Positions 1-7,116 of a stretch of DNA of 15,603 bases are shown here, piece by piece. The position numbers and the translations under genes are program-made. Location of the stretch: NCBI GenBank assembly GCA_052388455.1, contig JBQTIA010000105.1:1-15603 (forward strand), in the 5' to 3' direction. Source of the DNA: CAZSNH01 sp052388455 (GTDB lineage Bacteria; Pseudomonadota; Alphaproteobacteria; Rhizobiales; Hyphomicrobiaceae). The stretch's first letter is position 1; the number at the start of each line of letters is the position of its first letter. The notes beneath the pieces were generated by a model. That model was not told the origin of the DNA. It made no database searches and was given only the letters and a program-made list of their open reading frames with translations.

Positions 1-78
1 ACCAAAAATCCCCCGACTGAGACCTTTCTGCCATAGCGGCCCGCGCGCCTTGGGAGCATCCTCGCAGCGTCATCTGTG

Positions 79-84
79 AAGGAG
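79..84 (+). promoter_or_regulatory. ribosome binding site AAGGAG
   Basis: Perfect Shine-Dalgarno core seven bases before the ATG at 91. It overlaps the alternative GTG at 76 and so favours the ATG start of the six-cysteine protein. Confidence 0.7.
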
Positions 85-90
85 TTAGCC

Positions 91-339
91 ATGTCCCGAA
101 TCCTCGCTGTGGCGCTGGCCGCCATCGTTGCCATGGTCGTTTCGTTCTCGGTCGTCAAAACCGGAGCCCCGCACGTCGCCGTATCGACCGTCGAGGCCGC
201 AGCCAAATACAAGATGTGCAAGTCGAAGCTGCCGAATGGCCGGCTGAAGACGTGGCGCTGCGGCACCGATCAGGCCTGCTGCGTCAACCACTCCATGGGG
301 CTCTACGTCTGCGGCTTCGCGGGGCTGGGCTGCCTGTAG
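91..339 (+). CDS. small secreted six-cysteine protein
   Basis: Unrecognised 82-residue protein. The first ~25 residues are a hydrophobic signal-peptide-like segment (start MSRILAVALAAIVAM), with an Ala-rich possible cleavage region near residues 35-39. The remaining ~43 residues hold six cysteines (MCK, RCG, ACC, VCG, GCL), enough for three disulfides, which fits a folded periplasmic or extracellular mini-protein. An upstream in-frame GTG at 76 would add five residues, but AAGGAG at 79-84 sits seven bases before the ATG at 91, so I chose the ATG. The gene is alone on its strand; the next gene is convergent. It could be a small adhesin, inhibitor or toxin-like peptide, but nothing in the sequence decides. 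I am confident it is a real gene and have no functional call. Confidence 0.72.
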   Translation: MSRILAVALAAIVAMVVSFSVVKTGAPHVAVSTVEAAAKYKMCKSKLPNGRLKTWRCGTDQACCVNHSMGLYVCGFAGLGCL

Positions 340-732
340 GGCAGATCGGCTTTTTGAAACCGATACACTCGCGCCGCTCGCGGATCGCCAATAGTGAAGG
401 TGCCGGGAAACCCACACGGCCGCTCGGGGAGGGGTGTGGCGGTGCGGACGTGCAAGTCTCCCGGCGCGTGACCCACGCCGATCCCTGCGGGCGAAGCAGG
501 GCTCGGTGTGGTGGCGGAGGCGCGCGATGAAGAAGCGGGGAAACTTCACCACACGCACAGGGAAGAGCCGGTTGGCGTCGTCCCGTCTCCGTTATGGCGC
601 AGGAGACGGGCAGGCCCGCTCGAGCGCGTCACGAGTGCGATAGACACCCGCGATCATGGGCAGAAAATGGCATGCGACGAAGTTTTTGACCGTCGCGTCT
701 TGTGTTCGAGGCGAGGCTAAGAACGGCTGGAG
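340..732. other. intergenic region with several strong hairpins, no gene
   Basis: About 390 bp between two convergent genes. Short ORFs here have no RBS and no recognisable protein character. A short hairpin follows the stop of the upstream gene (ATCGG 345-349 with CCGAT 360-364 and a TTT/AAA inner stem). Stronger structures follow: CCACAC 412-417 with GTGTGG 434-439; a ~15-pair stem 473-488 with 496-511 (one mismatch, one G-U, loop 489-495); and a perfect nine-pair stem CCCGTCTCC 582-590 with GGAGACGGG 602-610. GTGTGGTG 506-513 can alternatively pair with CACCACAC 547-554. This density suggests a structured RNA or a dispersed non-coding repeat. The stretch around 547-570 resembles, from unverified memory, a degenerate intergenic repeat common in Bradyrhizobium-like genomes. 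Confidence 0.5.
473..511. other. long near-perfect hairpin
   Basis: Bases 473-488 (CCACGCCGATCCCTGC) pair with 496-511 (GCAGGGCTCGGTGTGG) around the seven-base loop 489-495. There is a single T-C mismatch and one G-U pair if transcribed left to right. No T-tract follows, so it is not a typical intrinsic terminator. Confidence 0.6.
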
Positions 733-1497
733 TCAGTTCAATCGCAGCGACAGACCAGCCCTAACCGTCGTCACATCGCTATCGACATCCAGACGGCCGA
801 GCCCGGTGTCGAAGGTCTCCTCAGCGAAGCTGTAGTGCAGCGCCTCGACGCGCGCGACCCAGCTGTCCGTCAGCTTGTATTCGATGCCGCCTCCGACCGC
901 GTAGCCGACCTTCGTTTCCGTGAAGCTCTCGCTCAGTCCCGGCGCGTCGAGCTTGAGGTCGATATCGCCGAGCGCAACGCCGCCGGTCGCATACACCATC
1001 CAGCGATCCGTCGCGTAGCCGAGCCGAAGGCGCGCGCTGGAAACCCAGTCGTTGCCGGCGGTCAGCTCCGCGGCTCCCTGGCGCGTGGTGGTGTCGCCGC
1101 TGTCGGCCCATGTGCCGTCGATCTCCAATCCCGCGACGACATTGCCGATCTGCAGGTTGTATCCGGCCTGGATGCCGCCGATGAACGCATCCGCGTCGAT
1201 CTCGGCCGATGCGATTCCGGCCGTCTCGATCGTGTTGACCCCCCCGCCCAAGTGTCCGCCGAGATACAGTCCCGACCAGGTGCCCGGCAGGAAAGGCGGC
1301 GGGTTGCGCAAGCTGCCGTCGAGCGGCCGGCGGTCGCTGTCGAAATCGGCGCCAGCCTTGTATGCCGAGTAGGGCGTGCCGAAGTGCCCGCGCCAGCCCG
1401 TATAGGGCGTGTCGGCTTGAACGGGATCTGAAAGGAAGAGCAGGGTCAGGAGCGCGGCGGCCCGGGCCGAGGCGCGCGCAGAGGTGGGGTCGAACAT
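733..1497 (-). CDS. outer-membrane beta-barrel protein, Omp25/Omp31-like
   Basis: 254-residue protein of the porin-like outer-membrane barrel family common in Hyphomicrobiales (OMP_b-brl type). The N-terminus has a signal peptide with hydrophobic core AAALLTLLFL and probable cleavage after VQA (residue 28). The mature part opens with the familiar W(S/T)GLYLGGHLGGG segment. Alternating amphipathic strands follow: GGIQAGYNLQ, SSARLRLGYATDRWMVYATGG, VGGGIEYKLTDSWVARVEALHY and a last strand VRAGLSLRLN. It lacks the usual terminal Phe. I chose the ATG at 1497, 13 codons inside the longest reading frame, because AAGGA (plus-strand 1506-1510) lies eight bases upstream. It probably has a structural or envelope-stability role; transport specificity cannot be read from sequence. 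It is divergent from the NUDIX gene, with ~100 bp between for promoters. Confidence 0.85.
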   Translation of the reverse strand: MFDPTSARASARAAALLTLLFLSDPVQADTPYTGWRGHFGTPYSAYKAGADFDSDRRPLDGSLRNPPPFLPGTWSGLYLGGHLGGGVNTIETAGIASAEIDADAFIGGIQAGYNLQIGNVVAGLEIDGTWADSGDTTTRQGAAELTAGNDWVSSARLRLGYATDRWMVYATGGVALGDIDLKLDAPGLSESFTETKVGYAVGGGIEYKLTDSWVARVEALHYSFAEETFDTGLGRLDVDSDVTTVRAGLSLRLN

Positions 1498-1505
1498 GCG
1501 GATAG

Positions 1506-1510
1506 TCCTT
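1506..1510 (-). promoter_or_regulatory. ribosome binding site AAGGA
   Basis: Read on the minus strand, AAGGA lies eight bases before the ATG at 1497. It decides between this start and the longer in-frame start at 1536, which lies upstream of the signal peptide. Confidence 0.6.
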
Positions 1511-1598
1511 ACGCGAAACACAACAGGACGAGGCATAGGTCGGGCTAGTTGTTTCCGAATATTGGTTAGCGGACCGTAAACGGCGGAGGTCAGGGCGG

Positions 1599-2333
1599 AT
1601 GATCGATCGGGAGAAGAACTGCGCGACGGGCGACAGGGTCGTCACTGTCAGCGCGTGCCGCATGACGGCCGCCGCGGGCGGCTGGGACTTTGCCGAGACG
1701 CATTCGGCCGCCATCGATCGTCACTGGGCCGTCCGCAGCCGCGACAGCCCGGGCTTCTTCAACGGCACCATCTACATGCTCGCCGATCACCTCCTGGAGC
1801 CGGACCTCCTCAGCGGGCGACTGCGGCCAGTCGACTTCAAGAGCTTTCTCTATTGGAAGGATCACGGATACCCCGATGCCGGACTCCGCGATTGCTTCGG
1901 CTCGGCTCTGATCCGATCCGCCGAGGGGCACGTGCTGCTCGGACGCCAGCGGGCCGGCAACATCAACGCCGGATTGGCGTATCTGCCCGGCGGATTCATC
2001 GATGCGCGCGATATCGGATCGGATGGGTCGATCGACATTGCGGGCTCCATCGGCCGCGAGGTCGTCGAGGAAACCGGCATCGGCATCGCCGGACTCACCA
2101 GAGGAGAAGGATTTCTGCTGACCTTTGCAGGACCGATGCTGTCGATGGCGGTGCAGTATCGTTCCCCGCTCGACTCCGCGACGCTCTCGGATCGCATCCA
2201 CCGCCACATCGCCGCCGATCCCGGCTCCGAGCTTGCGGACGTGGTGGTGATCCGCTCCGAGGCCGATCTCCGCGGTCTCGCCATGCCGCTCTACGCCGAT
2301 GTTCTGCTGCACCACCTCTTCCCGCCGAGGTGA
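1599..2333 (+). CDS. NUDIX hydrolase
   Basis: 244-residue protein. The C-terminal half is a NUDIX fold: FGSALIRSAEGHVLLGRQRAG (about 100-120) is the first strand pair, LPGGFID (129-135) opens the Nudix box, and REVVEETGI (153-161) gives the metal-binding REUxEExGU core. The box carries about seven extra residues between the glycine and the REU core, and the usual first Glu is not at its standard place. The ~95-residue N-terminal part (GTIYMLADHLLEPD, then RPVDFKSFLYWKDHGYPD) is a separate unrecognised domain. The family hydrolyses nucleoside-diphosphate-linked compounds with Mg2+; the substrate here is unknown. GGAGG at 1585-1589 supports the ATG at 1599. The PhzF gene follows 91 bp later on the same strand, so co-transcription is possible but not shown. 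Confidence 0.85.
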   Translation: MIDREKNCATGDRVVTVSACRMTAAAGGWDFAETHSAAIDRHWAVRSRDSPGFFNGTIYMLADHLLEPDLLSGRLRPVDFKSFLYWKDHGYPDAGLRDCFGSALIRSAEGHVLLGRQRAGNINAGLAYLPGGFIDARDIGSDGSIDIAGSIGREVVEETGIGIAGLTRGEGFLLTFAGPMLSMAVQYRSPLDSATLSDRIHRHIAADPGSELADVVVIRSEADLRGLAMPLYADVLLHHLFPPR

Positions 2334-2424
2334 GCGCGCCGGCGATCGGCCGCGTTCGGCGCTTGGAGGTCCGGACGCTTTCGGGCAGAGTGCCGGCGGC
2401 CTTCGGCGGGGCAGGCGGGGACAG

Positions 2425-3330
2425 ATGCGGCGGACTTTCTATTTGCTGGACGTATTCACGGATCGCCGCTTCGGCGGAAATCCGCTGGCCGTGGTGCTCG
2501 ACGCGGACGGGCTCAGCGCCGAGCTGATGCAGAGGGTCGCGCGCGAATTCAACCAGTCGGAGACGGTGTTCGTGCTGAAGCCGCACAACGCCGCGCACTC
2601 GGCGATGATCCGCATTTTCACGCCGATGAAAGAGCTGCCCTTCGCCGGCCATCCGACGGTCGGGACGGCGGCGCTGCTGGCTGAACTGAAGGCGCCGGCC
2701 TCCGACCACGATGCGCTCATCGTGCTCGAGCAGACCATCGGAACCGTACGTGTCGGCGTGAAGCTCCGCTCCGACGTGCCGGCCTTCGCCGAGTTCGACG
2801 CTCCGAAGCTCCCCGTCGAAGCCGGCAGCCTGCCGGCCATCGACCGGCTCGCCGCCGGGCTCGACCTCATTCCGAGCGAGGTCGGGTTCGAGAACCACAA
2901 GCCGACCTGCTACGCGGCCGGCAATGCCTTCGCCTTCGTACCGGTGGCGACACGCGAGGCGATCGCGCGGGCCCGCGTCAACGGCGTCCACTGGGTCGAC
3001 GGATTTCAGGAGCAGGGGCTGGTCGGCGCCTACCTCTATACCCGGCAGTGCGAGCACAACACGGCGTCGTTCCACACCCGCATGTTCGCTCCCGATGTCG
3101 GCGTGCCGGAAGACCCGGCGACCGGCTCGGCGGCGGTGTGCTTCGCCGGAGTGATCGCCAAGTTCGACGCCCTGCCCGACGGAGTTCACAAGCGATCCAT
3201 CGAGCAGGGCTACGAGATGGGCCGCCCGAGCCACATCGCACTCGCGCTGACCCTCGACGGCGGCAAGCTCACCGCCGTCCGCATCGGCGGCCACGCGGTG
3301 CGTGTCGCCGAAGGGACGATCGACGTATGA
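2425..3330 (+). CDS. PhzF-family isomerase/epimerase
   Basis: 301-residue protein of the PhzF superfamily (diaminopimelate-epimerase fold, two similar lobes). Visible family signatures are DVFTDRRFGGNPLAVV at the N-terminus, NQSETVFV with the catalytic-type Glu46, FAGHPTVGTA (about 73-81) with His76, and EDPATGSAA (229-237) with the conserved Asp at the start of the second-lobe helix. Length matches the family. No other phenazine gene is nearby, so it is most likely one of the many stand-alone PhzF homologues of unknown substrate rather than a phenazine enzyme. The reading frame is open from 2299, but the upstream residues are Arg/Gly-rich and unlike the family. The ATG at 2425, preceded by GCGGGGA, places the first beta-strand correctly. 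It is convergent with the gene at 3356, only 25 bp apart. Confidence 0.9.
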   Translation: MRRTFYLLDVFTDRRFGGNPLAVVLDADGLSAELMQRVAREFNQSETVFVLKPHNAAHSAMIRIFTPMKELPFAGHPTVGTAALLAELKAPASDHDALIVLEQTIGTVRVGVKLRSDVPAFAEFDAPKLPVEAGSLPAIDRLAAGLDLIPSEVGFENHKPTCYAAGNAFAFVPVATREAIARARVNGVHWVDGFQEQGLVGAYLYTRQCEHNTASFHTRMFAPDVGVPEDPATGSAAVCFAGVIAKFDALPDGVHKRSIEQGYEMGRPSHIALALTLDGGKLTAVRIGGHAVRVAEGTIDV

Positions 3331-3355
3331 GCAGAGTGCTGGACGACGCGGCGCC

Positions 3356-4522
3356 TCAGTACGCCAGCACGTTGCGGTGAACGAGGCTGCCGGTGGAGCC
3401 GACGGTTTCGTAGTCGACGGCATGATCGCTGTCGCGCACCTTGAGCTTCAGACCCTTGGCCGGCTCGCGCTCGCTTTCCTTGCCCTTCGCAGCGTCTGCG
3501 AGGAAGGTCTGCACGGCGGCGGGAGCCGGAGCCGCGGCTTTGTCCGCAGCAGACTTCTCGCCCAGCGCCTCGGTCGAGGCCGCCTTCAGCAGCCGCGGCC
3601 ACAGCTTCCGGAACAGAGCGTTGGACGCGTAAATGTCGGCGCTGTTGATCTTGCCGTTGACCGCGAAAACGTAGCCGACGACGTCGGAGTCCTTTTCGCC
3701 GGCCGCCTGCAGGGCGTCGACGTACGCATTGCGCGCCGTGATGACCTTTTCGTTCTCCAGCGCCAGCTGCAGGCTCGATTCGGAGGCCGCCGCGTTGACC
3801 TTGGAGCCGACGCTGGCCGACAGCGCCGCCTGCATGTCGCCGACCTTCTTCCAAACCTCGCCCTGGGCATCGACCGGACGGCCGGGCCGGCCGGGTCTCT
3901 GCTCGATCCCGGCGTTCGAAGTCACGTTCGGCGACGGCACGTCGTCTGTGCGCCGCTGCTCGATGATCTCCCGCCGGACGCCGGCCGCGACCGGCCCAGC
4001 ATTCGGCGCATGACCGGGCGACGGCGTGCGCACTTTCATCGCCAGCTTGGCCTCGCGCGAGGGCATCATCTCCTTGGCGCTGGCGAAGCGCTGCACGTCC
4101 TCGCTGCCGCGCGCCGCCCAGCGGCCGCTCTCGACGCAGAAGGCATCGAGCGGCACCTTGCCCGACTTCGGCTTCAACACCATCGTCGTCGTCAGCACGC
4201 GGTCCTGCTGACCGCCTTTGACGATGTCGCCCGCGTGGACAAGGATGTCCTCCGTACCGGTGTTCTCGATGGCGAGCTGCGAGACGGTGCCGGTCTCGTG
4301 CACCGTGACGGCGCCCTTCTGCAGCGCCTCCTCCAGCGTCAGCGGCACCGGTCCCTCGGCGCTCTTGCCGTGCACGAAATAGAGGGTGAGATTGTCGTGC
4401 GTGAACGGCCCCGACAGGCGGTCGGAGGCCGGCTCCGCGGCGGCCCGCCCGGCCGGAGCAAGCGACCAGGCGAGCGTCGTCAGCGACGCCGCCAGCAGCG
4501 GCAACATGGTCTGTCTGATCAT
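3356..4522 (-). CDS. secreted ARPP-1-like domain protein
   Basis: 388-residue protein with a clear signal peptide (MIRQTMLPLLAASLTTLAWS, Ala-rich cleavage region near 25-30). Residues 45-140 match what I know of the ARPP-1 domain: LTLYFVHG, then AVTVHETGTVSQLAIENTG, DILVHAGDIVKGGQQDR and FCVESGRW. A second conserved block, VVGYVFAVNGKINSADIYAS and FRKLWPRLL (281-312), completes the domain. Between them lies a Pro/Arg-rich low-complexity stretch (about 165-220), and the C-terminal part is Ala/Lys-rich. The function of this domain is not established; export to the periplasm is inferred from the signal peptide. The ATG at 4522 is preceded by AGAGAGG (plus-strand 4529-4535), while the frame extends to 4750 without signal-like sequence. 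A second Met at residue 6 is an alternative start. The domain call rests on motif memory. Confidence 0.75.
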   Translation of the reverse strand: MIRQTMLPLLAASLTTLAWSLAPAGRAAAEPASDRLSGPFTHDNLTLYFVHGKSAEGPVPLTLEEALQKGAVTVHETGTVSQLAIENTGTEDILVHAGDIVKGGQQDRVLTTTMVLKPKSGKVPLDAFCVESGRWAARGSEDVQRFASAKEMMPSREAKLAMKVRTPSPGHAPNAGPVAAGVRREIIEQRRTDDVPSPNVTSNAGIEQRPGRPGRPVDAQGEVWKKVGDMQAALSASVGSKVNAAASESSLQLALENEKVITARNAYVDALQAAGEKDSDVVGYVFAVNGKINSADIYASNALFRKLWPRLLKAASTEALGEKSAADKAAAPAPAAVQTFLADAAKGKESEREPAKGLKLKVRDSDHAVDYETVGSTGSLVHRNVLAY

Positions 4523-4877
4523 GAAAACCCTCTCTTGGGTTGAACGTGCGACGCGACCCGTGATATAATCGCGCCGAGAATTTCCCGCTAAAACAAGAGG
4601 TTCAGTAGCAGGCCATTCGGGCGGCCCTGGGCTGGCGCGGTGGCGGCATGATGGCGGACTTGAGGTGTGGCCGGCGGTCAACACCGATGCTGCCTCCGGG
4701 ATCGAACGATGCGGGATGACGGCGGCCAGCGCCCTCCGCAGTCTTGCCAAGGCAGCAATGCGCGTGCGACCTCAGCCCCTCGACAACCCCGCGTGAGATT
4801 CGCCGCCGAGGCCGCTCCGTTTTTCGTTCACGACTGCCGGGCGTCCGCGAAGCTCGCCGAGCCGGAGCGGATTTGCC
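4523..4877. other. divergent intergenic region upstream of parE
   Basis: 355 bp between two divergently transcribed genes. It contains a promoter-like pair near its left end. The remaining sequence has no convincing coding region, no tRNA and no obvious structured RNA. Short ORFs here lack RBSs and continue as shadows into parE. If the promoter at 4540-4569 serves parE, the mRNA would have a ~300-base leader. Confidence 0.4.
4540..4569 (+). promoter_or_regulatory. candidate promoter TTGAAC-N18-TATAAT
   Basis: TTGAAC at 4540-4545 and a consensus TATAAT at 4564-4569, spaced 18 bases, directed toward parE. It overlaps the 5' end of the divergent minus-strand transcript. The -10 match is unusual in this GC-rich DNA. 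The distance to the parE ATG is about 310 bases, so the assignment is tentative. Confidence 0.35.
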
Positions 4878-6890
4878 ATGGCTTCCTCGCAGCGCGATCT
4901 CTTCGCCAGAGCCGAGACCCCGATGACCGACAAGTCCCGCGCCCGCCGTGCCACCGAATCCGCCGGCGACTACACCGAGAGCCACATCGAGGTGCTGGAG
5001 GGCCTGGAGCCCGTACGCCGCCGCCCCGGCATGTACATCGGCGGCACCGACGAGCGGGCCATGCACCACCTCTTCGCCGAGGTGATCGACAATTCCATGG
5101 ACGAGGCCGTCGCGGGACATGCGACCTTCATCGAGGTGCGCCTCGATACCGACGGCTTTCTGCATGTGACCGATAATGGCCGCGGCATTCCCGTCGGACC
5201 GCATCCGAAGTTCAAGACCAAGAGCGCGCTCGAAGTCGTCATGACCATCCTGCACGCCGGCGGCAAGTTCGACAGCAAGGCGTACAACACGTCGGGCGGC
5301 CTGCACGGCGTCGGCGTGTCGGTGGTCAACGCGCTCTCCGAAACGCTGATCGTGGAGGTCGCCCGCGACCAGCAGCTGCACCGCATGGTCTTCAGCCGCG
5401 GCGAGCCGCAGGGCAAGCTCCAGAAGCTCGGCTCGATCATGAACCGGCGCGGCACCAAGGTCAGCTTCCGCCCCGACGAGAAGATCTTCGGCAAGGGCTG
5501 CGCCTTCAAGCCGGCGCGGCTGCTCAAGATGGCGCGCTCGAAGGCGTATCTGTTCGGCGGGGTCGAGATCCGCTGGTCGTGCGATCCGGCGCTGATCAAG
5601 GACGACACGCCGGCCGAGGCGACGTTCCACTTCCCCGGCGGGCTCAAGGATTACCTGCTGTCCGAGATCGCCGGCCAGACGATGGTGAGCAAGGACGTCT
5701 TCGCCGGCAATGTCGAGCGCGAGGGCAAGCACGGCTCGGTCGAGTGGGCGGTGGCGTGGATCGCCGACGAGGACGGCTTCTGCCGCTCCTACTGCAACAC
5801 GATCCCGACCCACGAGGGCGGCACGCACGAGAACGGCTTCCGCTCGGCGCTCTCGAAGTCCCTGCGCGAGTTCGGCGAACGCGTCGGCAACAAGAAGGCG
5901 GCGCAGATCACCGCCGACGATGTGATGGGCACGGCCGCCGCCATGCTCTCCGTCTTCATCCGCGAGCCGGAGTTCCAGGGCCAGACCAAGGACAAGCTGG
6001 CGACCACGGAAGCCACCCGCATCGTCGAGAATACGGTCAAGGACGCCTTCGACCACTGGCTGACCGACGCACCGCAGCAGGCGACGCGGCTGCTCGACTG
6101 GACCGTCGATCAGGCGGAGGAGCGCCTCAAGCGCAAGCGCGAGAAGGAGGTCGGCCGCCAGTCCGCAACGCGCAAGCTGCGCCTGCCCGGCAAGCTCGCC
6201 GACTGCTCGATCCAGCAGGCCGGCGGCACCGAGATCTTCATCGTCGAGGGTGACTCTGCCGGCGGCTCGGCCAAGAGCGCACGGGATCGCGAGACGCAGG
6301 CCATCCTCCCCTTGCGCGGCAAAATCCTGAACGTCGCCAACGCCACCGCCGCCAAGCTTTCGCAGAACCAGCTCCTTTCGGACCTGATTCAGGCGCTCGG
6401 CGCCGGCACCGGCAGCAAATACCGCGACGAGGATCTGCGCTACGAGCGCGTGATCATCATGACGGACGCCGACGTCGACGGCGCGCACATCGCTTCGCTG
6501 CTGATCACCTTCTTCTATTCCGAGATGCCGGCGCTGATCGAGAACGGCCACCTCTTCCTCGCCGTGCCCCCGCTCTACCGCCTGACGCACGGCGCCAAGA
6601 CGGTTTACGCGCGCGACGACAAGCACCGCGCCGACCTGACGAAGAGCGAATTTGCGCCCAACGCCAAAGTCGAGGTCGGCCGCTTCAAGGGCCTGGGCGA
6701 GATGAACGCCCCCCAGCTCAAAGAGACGACCATGGACCCGCGGCGGCGCACGCTGCTGCGCGTCGAAGTCGGCGATGGCGACAAGAGCGTCATTGCAGAA
6801 GCCGTCAATGCGCTGATGGGCAGCAAACCCGAAGCGCGTTTCCGCTTCATCCAGGAACGCGCCGCATTTGCGACGGGGTTGGATATTTGA
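4878..6890 (+). CDS. parE: DNA topoisomerase IV subunit B
   Basis: 670-residue ATPase/TOPRIM subunit of topoisomerase IV, which with ParC decatenates replicated chromosomes in the cytoplasm. The GHKL ATPase shows EVIDNSMDE (catalytic Glu68, Mg/ATP Asn72), DNGRGIP (99-105) and GGLHGVGVSVVN (140-151). The transducer holds QTKDKL with the ATP-contacting Lys. TOPRIM holds EGDSAGGSA (Glu457) and DADVDGAHI (Asp530/Asp532/Asp534). RDRETQAILPLRGKILNV and the ~670-residue length without a GyrB-type insertion indicate ParE rather than GyrB. The ~30-residue N-terminal extension before the ATPase core is typical of alphaproteobacterial ParE. I chose the ATG at 4878 (GGAGCGG at about 4864-4870); ATG 4923 is an alternative. 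All catalytic residues are present and the gene looks intact. Confidence 0.97.
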   Translation: MASSQRDLFARAETPMTDKSRARRATESAGDYTESHIEVLEGLEPVRRRPGMYIGGTDERAMHHLFAEVIDNSMDEAVAGHATFIEVRLDTDGFLHVTDNGRGIPVGPHPKFKTKSALEVVMTILHAGGKFDSKAYNTSGGLHGVGVSVVNALSETLIVEVARDQQLHRMVFSRGEPQGKLQKLGSIMNRRGTKVSFRPDEKIFGKGCAFKPARLLKMARSKAYLFGGVEIRWSCDPALIKDDTPAEATFHFPGGLKDYLLSEIAGQTMVSKDVFAGNVEREGKHGSVEWAVAWIADEDGFCRSYCNTIPTHEGGTHENGFRSALSKSLREFGERVGNKKAAQITADDVMGTAAAMLSVFIREPEFQGQTKDKLATTEATRIVENTVKDAFDHWLTDAPQQATRLLDWTVDQAEERLKRKREKEVGRQSATRKLRLPGKLADCSIQQAGGTEIFIVEGDSAGGSAKSARDRETQAILPLRGKILNVANATAAKLSQNQLLSDLIQALGAGTGSKYRDEDLRYERVIIMTDADVDGAHIASLLITFFYSEMPALIENGHLFLAVPPLYRLTHGAKTVYARDDKHRADLTKSEFAPNAKVEVGRFKGLGEMNAPQLKETTMDPRRRTLLRVEVGDGDKSVIAEAVNALMGSKPEARFRFIQERAAFATGLDI

Positions 6891-6973
6891 GGGGGCCACG
6901 AACTATAGCCGGTCGCGCTTCAAACATACGGCCAGAACAAGGAGTTGCAATTCAAGCATTTACTTGCCGCCGT

Positions 6974-6997
6974 GCGCTGATATACTCAATTCAGCGC
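6974..6997 (+). terminator. hairpin downstream of parE, possible terminator
   Basis: Perfect seven-base inverted repeat GCGCTGA (6974-6980) and TCAGCGC (6991-6997) around a ten-base AT-rich loop, followed by TCTTTGTTATATC. The moderately T-rich tail and the position 84 bp after the parE stop fit a weak intrinsic terminator. The loop starts with TATACT (6981-6986), which could instead be a -10 element paired with TTTACT at 6959-6964 for the next gene, making the repeat an operator. The two readings compete. Confidence 0.4.
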
Positions 6998-7106
6998 TCT
7001 TTGTTATATCGTTGCCTGCAATTTCGACGCGACTGCAGTTTTAATTTCGCACCCCGCGATCGGCAGCAACCGTCCTTTTCTGATTGAGCGTCCACGCATG
7101 CTTTGT

Positions 7107-7110
7107 GGAG
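7107..7110 (+). promoter_or_regulatory. ribosome binding site GGAG
   Basis: GGAG six bases before the ATG at 7117, within TGGAGGA. It supports this start over the upstream in-frame TTG at 7084. Confidence 0.6.
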
Positions 7111-7116
7111 GATACC

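Noticed and set aside
1590..2315. 241-residue minus-strand open frame over the NUDIX gene
   Set aside because: The sense frame has a NUDIX box and a good RBS; the antisense product has no recognisable features.
2425..3330. Phenazine biosynthesis locus
   Set aside because: Only a PhzF-family gene is present; none of phzA/B/D/E/G is adjacent, and stand-alone PhzF homologues are common.
4602..6899. 765-residue open frame antisense to parE
   Set aside because: It mirrors the codons of the clearly conserved parE. Its composition (His/Asp/Ala/Arg/Val-rich) is that of a GC-rich antisense shadow, and no domain is recognisable.
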